Shown here piece by piece: positions 44,389 through 52,967 of a stretch of DNA of 64,000 nt (positions are counted from its first letter, which is position 1; each line of letters starts with the position of its first letter). Where the stretch lies: assembly GCF_025153525.1 (NCBI RefSeq), contig NZ_JANZNR010000001.1, forward strand, positions 372,001 through 436,000, read 5' to 3'. Source of the stretch: Psychroserpens sp. SPM9. Its GTDB lineage: Bacteria > Bacteroidota > Bacteroidia > Flavobacteriales > Flavobacteriaceae. The notes under the pieces are model-generated. The model was not told where the DNA came from. It saw only the letters and a list, made by a program, of their open reading frames with translations, and made no database searches. A program made the position numbers and the translations under genes.

Positions 44389-45915
44389 ATGCGAATAAAG
44401 CCTCATCTTCTACTATTCGTTTTAATATTACCTCTTTTTAGTGTTTGTCAAGACCTACAAAAAGGAACAATTATTAAAGATCGTCAGTTTTTAATTGACA
44501 AGAAAGAATTAACGGCCAATGATGTACAAGGCAACTTTGTGTCTATACGACCTCATCATATTAATGGTACCTTACGCAATTATCATGTTGAATTTTTTGA
44601 AGGTTTAAATTTCAAAAATCGTATAGAAATTGAAACTCAGAATGACACGAGTATCCTTGATGTTTTTATCTTAGACGAAAAGGCGCATGTTTTTATAAAA
44701 GAACGCGTAGACCAATCTATCGCATTAAGACTGGATATTATTGATCTCAAAACTCAAGCCTTTTCAAAAAAAGTACTGCTTCAAATTGATAAGGACAGTG
44801 ACAAATCTGTTTTTAAAGCTTTAAAGGACGATTATTTTATCGATCTAAAAACGACTGATTATCTCATTTTAAACTTTCCTGTTGTAGAAGACAAAATAAC
44901 CTATGCCTATGTTAAAGTGTTTTCTAAAACTCTAGAAGAAATGACTCAAATTAAGGTGTATGCAGATGAATCAATTTCACATCGCAACACCAGTTTTTTA
45001 AATGCAAAATATATTAACAACACCCTTTTTACACTTTTTCAGCTTAGTCCTAACGGTGATGAAGAACAGCGTTTTTATCGATTAATAGAACTCACTACAA
45101 CGACAAAACGCTCTTTAGATATAGAGATTCCAGCTGATAGTTACGAGTTAATTAATTCTGAAATAAAGCAAAATCATATGATTATTGCTGGCTTGTATTC
45201 GCATACAAGAAAAGGCGGTTATCAAGGGTTTACCTATTACAAAATTGATTTAGAGGCGTTTGAAGTTACATCGCAACACCAATCTCCATTTCTTAATGAG
45301 AGCGCAAAAAAGTACTTTACTGGATGGTTTAAAGGCAATCGCAATATCGATATTAATAATATTTTTATTGATGACGAACTAAATGCTTATGTTGTTGGCC
45401 AGTTTTATATTCTGGTTAAGCAGAGTGTTCCTATCGGTCTTCCCATAGCATCGTTTACTGTTGGTGGTATTTCAGCTTTTATAACCGTTAATCCTGTGAG
45501 TTATAGCTACAAAGTTTTTGATGATATTTTAGGCGGAAAAATAAATCCCGAAGGAGAAATTGTTTGGGATAATGTATTGCAATTAAGACAAACTGAAAAG
45601 ATCAAAGCCAAATCTAATAAACGTGACTCGTCTACTTTTACTTTTTTTGCCAATAATGAAATTCACATTTTTATTAATGGCTATATCGATATGGAAAAAA
45701 AGCCTTTCATTGTAAAACAAGACAAGCGATTAAATAAGACCAATTTTTACGATATAACGGTAAATCAACATGGCGGAATTACTCCAAATATCGTATTCCC
45801 AAATGCAGATTCTGACATTATTTTTAGAGCTGAAAGCGCTGTGAAATCTGGCGCTACCATTCATATTTTAGGTCAAGGCAATATGCGAAAGCAATTATTG
45901 AAATTGAAAATATAA
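44389..45915 (+). CDS. Uncharacterised secreted protein
   Basis: 508 aa with a signal peptide ending at about residue 20 (FVLILPLFSVCQ; the Cys could also be a lipidation site). The rest is beta-rich with regular alternating strands, such as a propeller might have, and no catalytic motif is visible. It starts 4 bp after the phosphorylase and ends at a strong terminator, so it is the last gene of this run. I do not recognise the family. Confidence 0.75.
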   Translation: MRIKPHLLLFVLILPLFSVCQDLQKGTIIKDRQFLIDKKELTANDVQGNFVSIRPHHINGTLRNYHVEFFEGLNFKNRIEIETQNDTSILDVFILDEKAHVFIKERVDQSIALRLDIIDLKTQAFSKKVLLQIDKDSDKSVFKALKDDYFIDLKTTDYLILNFPVVEDKITYAYVKVFSKTLEEMTQIKVYADESISHRNTSFLNAKYINNTLFTLFQLSPNGDEEQRFYRLIELTTTTKRSLDIEIPADSYELINSEIKQNHMIIAGLYSHTRKGGYQGFTYYKIDLEAFEVTSQHQSPFLNESAKKYFTGWFKGNRNIDINNIFIDDELNAYVVGQFYILVKQSVPIGLPIASFTVGGISAFITVNPVSYSYKVFDDILGGKINPEGEIVWDNVLQLRQTEKIKAKSNKRDSSTFTFFANNEIHIFINGYIDMEKKPFIVKQDKRLNKTNFYDITVNQHGGITPNIVFPNADSDIIFRAESAVKSGATIHILGQGNMRKQLLKLKI

Positions 45916-45920
45916 ACAAG

Positions 45921-45950
45921 AAAAAAGGAGCTTAATTAAGCTCCTTTTTT
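45921..45950. terminator. 30-bp perfect palindromic terminator
   Basis: The arm AAAAAAGGAGCTTAA is exactly repeated in reverse complement, ending in TTTTTT. It serves both the plus-strand run ending at 45915 and the convergent minus-strand DUF4097 gene. Confidence 0.9.
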
Positions 45951-45959
45951 TATCTAAGA

Positions 45960-46655
45960 CTAGCTTTTCCTGATATAAATATTGCCTGATATGGTTTCCA
46001 TTTCTAAAGGAAGGGTTCCGCCATTAACTTGTTTTGATACTTTATTATGAGAACCATTATACGACTTAGCAGCATTATTTTTTTCAAATTCTAAATCTGA
46101 ATATATGGTTCCTGTCAACGATTTGGCATTCAGCTTTGCTTTATTTACCGTCACATCTAATGCACCACTAATGGTTTTAAGTCTTAATTCGCCATTGTAC
46201 TTTTTAATCGTCACATCACCAGATATTAAATCGGTAACCAAATCCCCTTGATAACTATCTATAAAGACGCTTCCGGAAATACTTTTTATTTTTAAATTGA
46301 TATTTTTAGGTACTGTAACAACGTAATTAATTTCGGTTGTGTTATTGCATTTCTTTCGGTTTTTATCCTTCCATTTATTTTTGAAATAATCACCAAAATC
46401 TGAATATATTTTTAACTGTCCCGAAGCCTTATCTGTGTTGATACTAAAGGCATCATTTCCTTCACCATCATCTATGTTTACTGATGCTTTTATTTTGACT
46501 TGATTGGTATTTCCATGCTCAATTTTTATGTCTTGAGCAAACTGAAAATGAAGATAAACCTCTTGGTTATTTGAGATGCTTTCATTGATCTCAACATGAC
46601 GTTGTGCCTGTAGTGTTGCCACACTTAATAAGGCTAAAATGATTAAATTTTTCAT
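45960..46655 (-). CDS. DUF4097-type secreted protein
   Basis: 231 aa with a signal peptide (MKNLIILALLSVATLQAQ). Repeating short beta-strands (KIKSISGSVFIDSYQGDL, RLKTISGALDVTV, METISGNIYIRKS) suggest a right-handed beta-helix, as in DUF4097/DUF2807 adhesin-like proteins. Last gene of a sigma factor/anti-sigma operon; probably made in response to envelope conditions. Function unknown. Confidence 0.85.
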   Translation of the reverse strand: MKNLIILALLSVATLQAQRHVEINESISNNQEVYLHFQFAQDIKIEHGNTNQVKIKASVNIDDGEGNDAFSINTDKASGQLKIYSDFGDYFKNKWKDKNRKKCNNTTEINYVVTVPKNINLKIKSISGSVFIDSYQGDLVTDLISGDVTIKKYNGELRLKTISGALDVTVNKAKLNAKSLTGTIYSDLEFEKNNAAKSYNGSHNKVSKQVNGGTLPLEMETISGNIYIRKS

Positions 46656-46676
46656 TGGATTGTGATTTTTGATTGA

Positions 46677-47522
46677 TTATTGTTTTCTTAAATAGACATT
46701 ACCAGTAGAAGAGCGCAGTACAATTTTAACGCCTCCATTATTGAGTTTAGCTTCAATTTTCCGAGTAGCTCCAACCACTTTCATGCCATCTTTAGATGGT
46801 TTTTGCAGCTCAAAATCGGTATAAATAGTGCCCATGGTTGAATGTAATTCTAAATCGGCTTTTGTATTTGAAGGTAGCGACACATCGACAATCCCTGTTG
46901 AACTGCTTAAAGTAATTGGTGAGGACTGGCTAACACTAGAAAAATCGACATCAATAGTTCCTGTACTGGTATGCGCAGTAATTGGACCGGTTACATCTTT
47001 AAGAACGATTCGCCCAATATTTGTGTTAACCTCGATTTCTGATGAAAACCCTTTTATAATTGCACTTCCTAGATTACCACAATCTAAATGGATATCCATG
47101 GTTTTTGGCAGGACAATTTGCAGTCCTCTACGTTGAAAATTTGATTTTAAATCTTTGATACGTAACACCGCTCCTTCTTGCTCTATCATCATTCCAAACC
47201 CTGTATTATCAACACCTCCTGAATACACCGCTTTTAAACCTTTAGAGCGATCGTCCTTATTATTATGCTCACAATCATCACACTCCACATGATGTTCATG
47301 GTCGCAATTATCATGATCGTGGTCGTCGTTATCATACACATATTTTGTGAGCTTCAACTCATTAGTTGTTCCTGCAATAATTTTTACATAAGTCCCTGTC
47401 TCAATATGTACTTTAGTGACACCGTTTAGACTCTTTGTGTAATCGTCTTGAGCCTTAGAGCTCATAAAGCATAATAGCGCTATAAAATTTAGTATAATTC
47501 CTGTTCGTTTTATTTGTTTCAT
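46677..47522 (-). CDS. DUF4097-type secreted protein with His/Asp/Cys-rich segment
   Basis: 281 aa with a signal peptide. It has the same beta-helix repeats as its neighbour (LSSSTGIVDVSLPSN, LHSTMGTIYTDFE, LRSSTGNVYLRKQ). Residues about 64-91 form a patch dense in His, Asp, Glu and Cys (DNDDHDHDNCDHEHHVECDD), which looks able to bind metal ions. It lies 21 bp upstream of the other DUF4097 gene in the same operon. Sensor or scavenger role is speculative. Confidence 0.85.
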   Translation of the reverse strand: MKQIKRTGIILNFIALLCFMSSKAQDDYTKSLNGVTKVHIETGTYVKIIAGTTNELKLTKYVYDNDDHDHDNCDHEHHVECDDCEHNNKDDRSKGLKAVYSGGVDNTGFGMMIEQEGAVLRIKDLKSNFQRRGLQIVLPKTMDIHLDCGNLGSAIIKGFSSEIEVNTNIGRIVLKDVTGPITAHTSTGTIDVDFSSVSQSSPITLSSSTGIVDVSLPSNTKADLELHSTMGTIYTDFELQKPSKDGMKVVGATRKIEAKLNNGGVKIVLRSSTGNVYLRKQ

Positions 47523-47548
47523 TGTTTTGATTTTTTTGAATTGATCTA

Positions 47549-48340
47549 TTAAATAATTTCAGAAATACCACTATTCACCTGCGCTTTCACAAAGTCTGGT
47601 GTATCCTCATGCTCTAATAATTGTTGCATAGGAGCAATCGCGCGTTTCTCCTGGATTTTTACCAAAAATTGAATAATTGCAATTTGTAAACTTGGATCTT
47701 TCTGGGTGGATAGGGCTTCAATAAACGCTTCTTTTACTAACGTTGATTTTGGAAATTCTGATAATGCTTCTGCTGCAGCGAGTCGCACATTCATGTTTCC
47801 GTCGTATTGCATACGTTCTATTAAAGCTTCTAAAATTTTGATATCGGGTTTTGCAAAACTTTCAGTAAAGTTAACCGCTTGAATACGTTTACTAGGCGAC
47901 TGGTTTTCAATCATTGCCAACATCATCCCTTCACGCAGTTTCATAGTTTCTTGTTGCAATTCTGAAATTTCCTGATGAGCTGTTTGTTCAGAATTATAGC
48001 TTCCTAAAAAGTAGCCTCCTAACAGCAATACAATTGAAGCTGCCACTTGAAAGGCTTGTTTCCAAGGGACTGTTTTGTCTGGCTTTGAAAGTGACACAAC
48101 CTTAACGTTAAGCAGTTGTTTCTCTTCCTCTAATAAGTTGTAAAACCCTGTTCTTAAATCATCGCTTGGTGAGGCTTCTGGCACATTTTCAAATGCTGAA
48201 AAAAGTGCTTTTGTGTCATCATAAACAGCTTTGCAATGTCTACATGAGGCGATGTGCTGCTCAATGATTAGCATATCTTCCGCAGATAACTGTCGGTCAA
48301 TATAATCTACAATTTGATGTTCAATATGTTTACAATCCAT
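47549..48340 (-). CDS. Anti-sigma factor with zinc-binding domain and HEAT repeats
   Basis: 263 aa. The N-terminal ZAS motif is H29xxxC33xxC36 (QHIASCRHC) and should hold the sigma factor. A single membrane segment lies at about residues 95-113. The outer part (about 150-263) has HEAT-like repeats (NVRLAAAEALSEF, PSLQIAIIQFLVKI). It starts 2 bp after the sigma gene. The HEAT region outside the membrane may sense a protein partner. Confidence 0.9.
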   Translation of the reverse strand: MDCKHIEHQIVDYIDRQLSAEDMLIIEQHIASCRHCKAVYDDTKALFSAFENVPEASPSDDLRTGFYNLLEEEKQLLNVKVVSLSKPDKTVPWKQAFQVAASIVLLLGGYFLGSYNSEQTAHQEISELQQETMKLREGMMLAMIENQSPSKRIQAVNFTESFAKPDIKILEALIERMQYDGNMNVRLAAAEALSEFPKSTLVKEAFIEALSTQKDPSLQIAIIQFLVKIQEKRAIAPMQQLLEHEDTPDFVKAQVNSGISEII

Positions 48341-48342
48341 GG

Positions 48343-48897
48343 TTATATGGTTTCTAGATAAACGGTTTTTAATTTTTTTATAATGCGATGTACTTTGACT
48401 TTAACTGCTCCTTCGCTACTTCCTACGATATCGGCTATTTTAGCATATTTTATACCTTGTATTCGGTTTAAAACAATAAGTTCTCGTTCTTCAATACTTA
48501 GAGTGTTTAAAGCATTTTGCAAATGTGCTAAATCATCATTTCGGTCTATTTTATTCTCTGTACTTGTACTAACAACACGTTCAAGATTTTCGTTATTTGA
48601 GGTTTTCTTTGATTTTTGATACTGGTCTGAAAACACATTTCTAGCAATCTTGAAAATCCACGATACAAATTGTCCGCCTTTATAAGAGGTTCGATAACGT
48701 ATCACTTTGTAAAACACGGTTTGCGTCATATCTTCACAAATCGCTTTATCCCTAATCATCTGAAAATAGAAATTGTACAACCGCTTGTTATAGCGCTCAA
48801 AAATATGAGCCATAGCATCCAAATTACCTCGAGATACATCGAGCATTAACTCTTCGTCGGTTAGTTTTTTCAATTCTAGTTGTTGGTTATTTAGCAT
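48343..48897 (-). CDS. ECF-type RNA polymerase sigma factor
   Basis: 184 aa. Region 2 is seen in YNKRLYNFYFQMIRDKAICE and the -10 binding part in SWIFKIARNVFSDQYQK. Region 4 is seen in LSIEERELIVLNRIQGIKYA with the helix-turn-helix IADIVGSSEGAVKVKVHRII. First gene of a four-gene minus-strand operon: sigma, anti-sigma, two DUF4097 proteins. Divergent from the sterol-desaturase gene with overlapping 5' ends of the open frames. Confidence 0.95.
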   Translation of the reverse strand: MLNNQQLELKKLTDEELMLDVSRGNLDAMAHIFERYNKRLYNFYFQMIRDKAICEDMTQTVFYKVIRYRTSYKGGQFVSWIFKIARNVFSDQYQKSKKTSNNENLERVVSTSTENKIDRNDDLAHLQNALNTLSIEERELIVLNRIQGIKYAKIADIVGSSEGAVKVKVHRIIKKLKTVYLETI

Positions 48898-48967
48898 GAA
48901 GACCTATAATTTACAAAAAGGTTACATGAGCCTGATAATTTTTTTTAAAAATGTATCTTTAATGCCT

Positions 48968-49855
48968 ATGGAAAAGTATATCGACATTATAAAAAATTCG
49001 TATTCTGGGTATTGGAATTATCTCAAAAACGAGATTCTTCTTCAAAACCATTGGGATAACTATTTTTATGGTCTTATTGCAATTTCACTCCTTGTCTGGT
49101 TGCTTGAAATCTTATTTCCCTGGCGAAAAAATCAAAGTTTATTTAGAAAAGATTTTTGGCTGGATACCTTTTATATGTTCTTCAATTTTTTTCTTCTGAA
49201 TTTAATTGTATTCATCGCATTATCAAATACTGCTGCTGCGCTTTTGAATGATGGCCTCGGACTTATTGGCCTTTCCATATCAAGTTTTCAATTATTCGAT
49301 GTGGACAATTTACCTAAATGGCTCGGACTCCTTATTTTCTTTTTGGTTTCCGATTTTGTACAATGGAACACCCATCGTTTGTTACATCGCGTGCCTTGGT
49401 TGTGGAATTTTCACAAAGTACATCACAGCGTCAAAGAAATGGGTTTTGCAGCGCATTTACGTTACCATTGGATGGAACCTGTAGTTTATAAATCACTATT
49501 ATACATTCCGATTGCCATCATAGGCGGATTTGATGCTCAAGATGTGGCGATTGTATATTTCTTCGCTATTGCTATTGGACATCTTAACCATGCTAACCTA
49601 GGCTGGGACTACGGAATATTGAAATACATATTTAATAATCCCAAGATGCATATCTGGCATCATGCAAAAGAACTTCCATCTCATGTTAGGTTTGGTGTAA
49701 ATTACGGACTAACATTAAGTCTTTGGGATTACATTTTTAAAACCAGTTATGTACCGCATAACGGAAGAGACATCGAATTAGGTTTTGAAGGTGACGAACA
49801 CTTCCCAAAGGATTTTTTACACCAAGAATTATATCCGCTTAAAACCAAAAATTAA
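48968..49855 (+). CDS. Sterol desaturase / fatty acid hydroxylase family membrane protein
   Basis: 295 aa from ATG 48968; an in-frame ATG at 48896 overlaps the divergent sigma gene and adds a non-conserved-looking stretch. About four to five membrane segments carry the di-iron histidine clusters HRLLH, HKVHH and HIWHH. Such enzymes hydroxylate or desaturate lipids, or cleave alkyl ethers. Located between ArsS-system genes (downstream DUF547 and TIGR04283), it could act on a lipid part of the product; this is inference. Confidence 0.9.
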   Translation: MEKYIDIIKNSYSGYWNYLKNEILLQNHWDNYFYGLIAISLLVWLLEILFPWRKNQSLFRKDFWLDTFYMFFNFFLLNLIVFIALSNTAAALLNDGLGLIGLSISSFQLFDVDNLPKWLGLLIFFLVSDFVQWNTHRLLHRVPWLWNFHKVHHSVKEMGFAAHLRYHWMEPVVYKSLLYIPIAIIGGFDAQDVAIVYFFAIAIGHLNHANLGWDYGILKYIFNNPKMHIWHHAKELPSHVRFGVNYGLTLSLWDYIFKTSYVPHNGRDIELGFEGDEHFPKDFLHQELYPLKTKN

Positions 49856-49893
49856 AGGTTTACGTAAGTGTTTATAATTGAAAACCTTATAAA

Positions 49894-50679
49894 ATGAAAT
49901 ATTTACTTGTGGTATTACTTTCAGTGAGCGCTTACAGTTGTTTTTCGGCTAAAGGACTTCCTATTAAAGAAGTTAAAGCGCCAACGACTACAAACATCAA
50001 TTCAACATCTAACACTTCAACTACTGAAGCTCTATTAGATCATTCGTCCTGGGATGCTTTGTTAAAAAAATACGTAGCTAAAAATGGTGATGTTGATTAT
50101 AAAGGTTTTAAAAGTGATGCTCAAAAATTAGATGAATACATCAACTATTTAGCCTCAAAAGTTCCTGAAAAAAACTGGAATTTAAATGAGCAATTAGCCT
50201 ATTTTATTAATGTGTATAACGCGAATACGATTAAGTTAATTATTGATAACTATCCTACAAAAAGCATCAAAGATATTGGTAATCCGTGGATGAAAAACCG
50301 ACTTAAAATTGGAGATGAGGACTACTCTTTAGCAGATATTGAAAACGGTATTCTTCGGAAAATGAACGAACCAAGAATTCATTTTGCTATCAATTGCGCC
50401 TCTTATTCTTGTCCGAAATTACTAAACACCGCCTACACTGCCGATAATGTGCAAGAGTTGATGGAACGTGCGACTAAGGAATTTATCAATAATTCTGAAA
50501 AAAATAAACTATCGGCAACGCAACTCAAATTATCCGAAATCTTTAAATGGTATAAAAGTGATTTTACTGAAAATGGTTCGTTAATTGATTATATCAATCA
50601 ATATGCTGAGACTAAAATTTCAGCAGATGCCAAAATCGATTATATCGATTACGACTGGAATTTGAATGAACAAAACTAA
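49894..50679 (+). CDS. DUF547 lipoprotein (copy 1)
   Basis: 261 aa. The signal sequence ends SAYSC, a likely lipobox, then a low-complexity Thr/Ser linker (about residues 29-45). The DUF547 domain follows with AYFINVYNANTIKLIIDNYP and HFAINCASYSCPKLLN, the Cys- and His-containing core typical of the family. DUF547 proteins commonly occur beside TIGR04283 genes, as here (27 bp downstream). Possibly a papain-like fold enzyme; role unknown. A second copy is at 60637. Confidence 0.9.
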   Translation: MKYLLVVLLSVSAYSCFSAKGLPIKEVKAPTTTNINSTSNTSTTEALLDHSSWDALLKKYVAKNGDVDYKGFKSDAQKLDEYINYLASKVPEKNWNLNEQLAYFINVYNANTIKLIIDNYPTKSIKDIGNPWMKNRLKIGDEDYSLADIENGILRKMNEPRIHFAINCASYSCPKLLNTAYTADNVQELMERATKEFINNSEKNKLSATQLKLSEIFKWYKSDFTENGSLIDYINQYAETKISADAKIDYIDYDWNLNEQN

Positions 50680-50706
50680 GCCTCCATTTTTTTCGTATAG
50701 ATTTAT

Positions 50707-51396
50707 ATGATAAGTATTATTATTCCCATTTTAAATGAAGCTGAAACTATTGAAAATTTACTTTTTCATTTGATCGACCATGCGTCTTTAGATCATATTT
50801 CAGAAATTATTGTTGTTGATGGTGGTAGTACTGATGGGTCTCAAGCTCTTGTTAAAAACAGCGGTTTAAAAATCAAATTATTACATGCGCCAAAAGGTCG
50901 CGCCAAACAAATGAATTTTGGTGCCAAACATGCAACAGGACGCATTTTGTATTTTCTGCATGCCGATTCTTTTCCGCCAAATCGCTACGATCAACTCATT
51001 ATTGACGAAGTAAAAAAAGGACATCAAGCGGGCTGTTTTCGTCTAAAATTTGATAGCAATCATTGGTGGTTGCGACTCGCTAGCTGGCTCACTCAATTTA
51101 GCTGGAGAGCCTGTCGTGGTGGTGATCAAAGTCAGTTTATCACTCGAGAATTATTTGATGAGATTGGTGGCTATGATGAACGTTTTATCATTTACGAAGA
51201 CAATATGCTAATTAACGAGCTTTATGCCCGACAGCAATTTGTGGTCATCAACAAACAACTAAAAACTTCGGCACGTTTGTATCGCAAACATGGTATTTGG
51301 AAACTCCAATACCACTTCTGGACTATTTATGTCAAGAAATGGTTTGGTGCTTCGGCTGATGATTTATTTGTGTATTATAAAAAGCATATTTGCTAA
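50707..51396 (+). CDS. TIGR04283 family (arsenosugar-associated) glycosyltransferase
   Basis: 229-aa GT-A family-2 transferase. Motifs are SIIIPILNEAETIENLL, the nucleotide/DxD region VVDGGSTDGS, and FLHADSFPP. In the acceptor part, GGDQSQFITRELFDEIGGYDE is typical of 'transferase 2' of the rSAM/selenodomain system. It is cytoplasmic with no clear membrane segment. It completes the ArsS/TIGR04282/TIGR04283 marker set. Confidence 0.92.
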   Translation: MISIIIPILNEAETIENLLFHLIDHASLDHISEIIVVDGGSTDGSQALVKNSGLKIKLLHAPKGRAKQMNFGAKHATGRILYFLHADSFPPNRYDQLIIDEVKKGHQAGCFRLKFDSNHWWLRLASWLTQFSWRACRGGDQSQFITRELFDEIGGYDERFIIYEDNMLINELYARQQFVVINKQLKTSARLYRKHGIWKLQYHFWTIYVKKWFGASADDLFVYYKKHIC

Positions 51397-51466
51397 AAAC
51401 TAACACTGCAAAAATCTCTATTATGGTCAAATTTCTTGGTCATCTTCCGAAAGCATAATATTAGAT

Positions 51467-52918
51467 TTAAGATTTTATACGCTGTCTAATATGCTTCAAA
51501 TCTTCATCAATCACTAATTGCCCATCACGAAAGACTTCTTTTAACGCACCACGTTGCTCTTCTTCCCAGGACACCTGATCTTTGAGCTGATAACTTCCAT
51601 CGCGTTTTTCAATCTTAATTAAGCCTTTAGCCGATTTTTTTGTGCCGTCATCAGTAATCGGATCTTTATAAATTTCGCGACCTTCACCATTCACTTCGCC
51701 ATAAGTTGCTTTCATCGCAAACCCAAAAGTATCTCGCGTATTATATTGATAGGTAAAAGACCCAATACCTAAAACCACATTGGTCGACGCGAAGCCTTTT
51801 TCTTTCAGGCGTTCACAAATTTGAGTCGCTCTTTCTAAAGTGATACTATCGCCATAAATAGCACCAATATGTGAGTCGAGTTCTTTATAACCTTTAGCAT
51901 TTGTGGTACCACCAAAAATATCCCAAAGGAGCTCGATAACCCCTTTTTTCTCTTCGGAAGTTGTTCCGTGTTTATTTCCACAAATAATATCCACAGGATC
52001 ACCAGAATCTGGTCTGATTACTACTTTTCCGTCACGCGCTAAGACTTCATTTTTTAAATTCGGAAGGTATTCTGTGAGTACTTTCCAGAGGTCCCAAGTA
52101 TCAGAAACAATCGAAACAATGCCGTGAGGATAGACTTCAGTAATTAAACGCTTGAAGGTTTCTTCTTCGCCAGAATTAGTTCCCATACACATTACAGAAT
52201 GTTCGGTTGCAGCGACAGAACCGCCTACCAATTCGGTATCCGAATTAGCATTATAATAGGTTTCCAGAAAATCGATCGTAGGAATTGTATCGGTTCCTGT
52301 AAAACTCAATAAATGACCAGCAGCAGAAAGCATAGCGGCTTCTAAACCTGCCATACCACGCATTGAAAAATCGTGACCTTGCCAATCGACAAACTCTGGA
52401 ATTGATGACGTTTCATTAGCATAAGCATCTAAAATTTTTCGGTATTGTTTAGCGATGGTTGCCGAATTACAAGGCATCCAAAGTGTGGTTGACAATAGCG
52501 TTTCAAAATAATTTGTGAGCCAGAAAAACTCGGCTTTGGTGTTGTACATCGTTACCATTGGCACACGAATAGGTACTTGAGCGCCTTCGGGTAAGGCTTT
52601 GATCACCATTGGCAAATAGCCTAAATCGTGAAGTGCTTCGATATGAGAAATCCCAACTTGATTCGGACCTAAATAATTATTGATGCGTCTGGTGTAGCGT
52701 TTACAAATTTCGGCTTTGGGCTGGTTGAAGAAGTTGGTATTAAAATCTTCTATCATGTATTTTTTGATGAAGTATTGCAATCCGAAAAACACCACTTCGT
52801 CAACGCCTTCGATACGGCTTTTTCGTGGTGTCCAGTTAGAATACACAAGTGTTGTGCCTTCAGGATATTGTCTTCTGTGGTCAACTTTGTAACCGTCGGT
52901 ATATAGGAGTGGGTTCAT
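51467..52918 (-). CDS. nadV: Nicotinamide phosphoribosyltransferase (NAMPT-like)
   Basis: 483 aa, the length of human/bacterial NAMPT and longer than nicotinate enzymes. The N terminus MNPLLYTDGYKVDHRRQYPE and the internal DWQGHDFSMRGMAGLEAA and VIRPDSGDPVDI segments are typical. It makes NMN from nicotinamide and PRPP. It is the last gene of a seven-gene operon whose second gene is a divergent PRPP synthetase. A related activity, joining nicotinamide to ADP-ribose pyrophosphate as in phage NARP1, should be considered because of that pairing. Confidence 0.93.
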   Translation of the reverse strand: MNPLLYTDGYKVDHRRQYPEGTTLVYSNWTPRKSRIEGVDEVVFFGLQYFIKKYMIEDFNTNFFNQPKAEICKRYTRRINNYLGPNQVGISHIEALHDLGYLPMVIKALPEGAQVPIRVPMVTMYNTKAEFFWLTNYFETLLSTTLWMPCNSATIAKQYRKILDAYANETSSIPEFVDWQGHDFSMRGMAGLEAAMLSAAGHLLSFTGTDTIPTIDFLETYYNANSDTELVGGSVAATEHSVMCMGTNSGEEETFKRLITEVYPHGIVSIVSDTWDLWKVLTEYLPNLKNEVLARDGKVVIRPDSGDPVDIICGNKHGTTSEEKKGVIELLWDIFGGTTNAKGYKELDSHIGAIYGDSITLERATQICERLKEKGFASTNVVLGIGSFTYQYNTRDTFGFAMKATYGEVNGEGREIYKDPITDDGTKKSAKGLIKIEKRDGSYQLKDQVSWEEEQRGALKEVFRDGQLVIDEDLKHIRQRIKS

Positions 52919-52967
52919 AGGTTTTTTATAATTTCTACAGTAGTAGTTCCGAAACTTCGGAATGGTT

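Noticed and set aside
46828-47136. 102-codon plus-strand frame opposite a DUF4097 gene
   Set aside because: Antisense shadow of a well-supported gene; composition is not protein-like.
48896-48967. Earlier ATG for the sterol-desaturase gene
   Set aside because: It overlaps the divergent sigma gene start and adds a segment without the hydrophobic pattern of the family; ATG 48968 is preferred.
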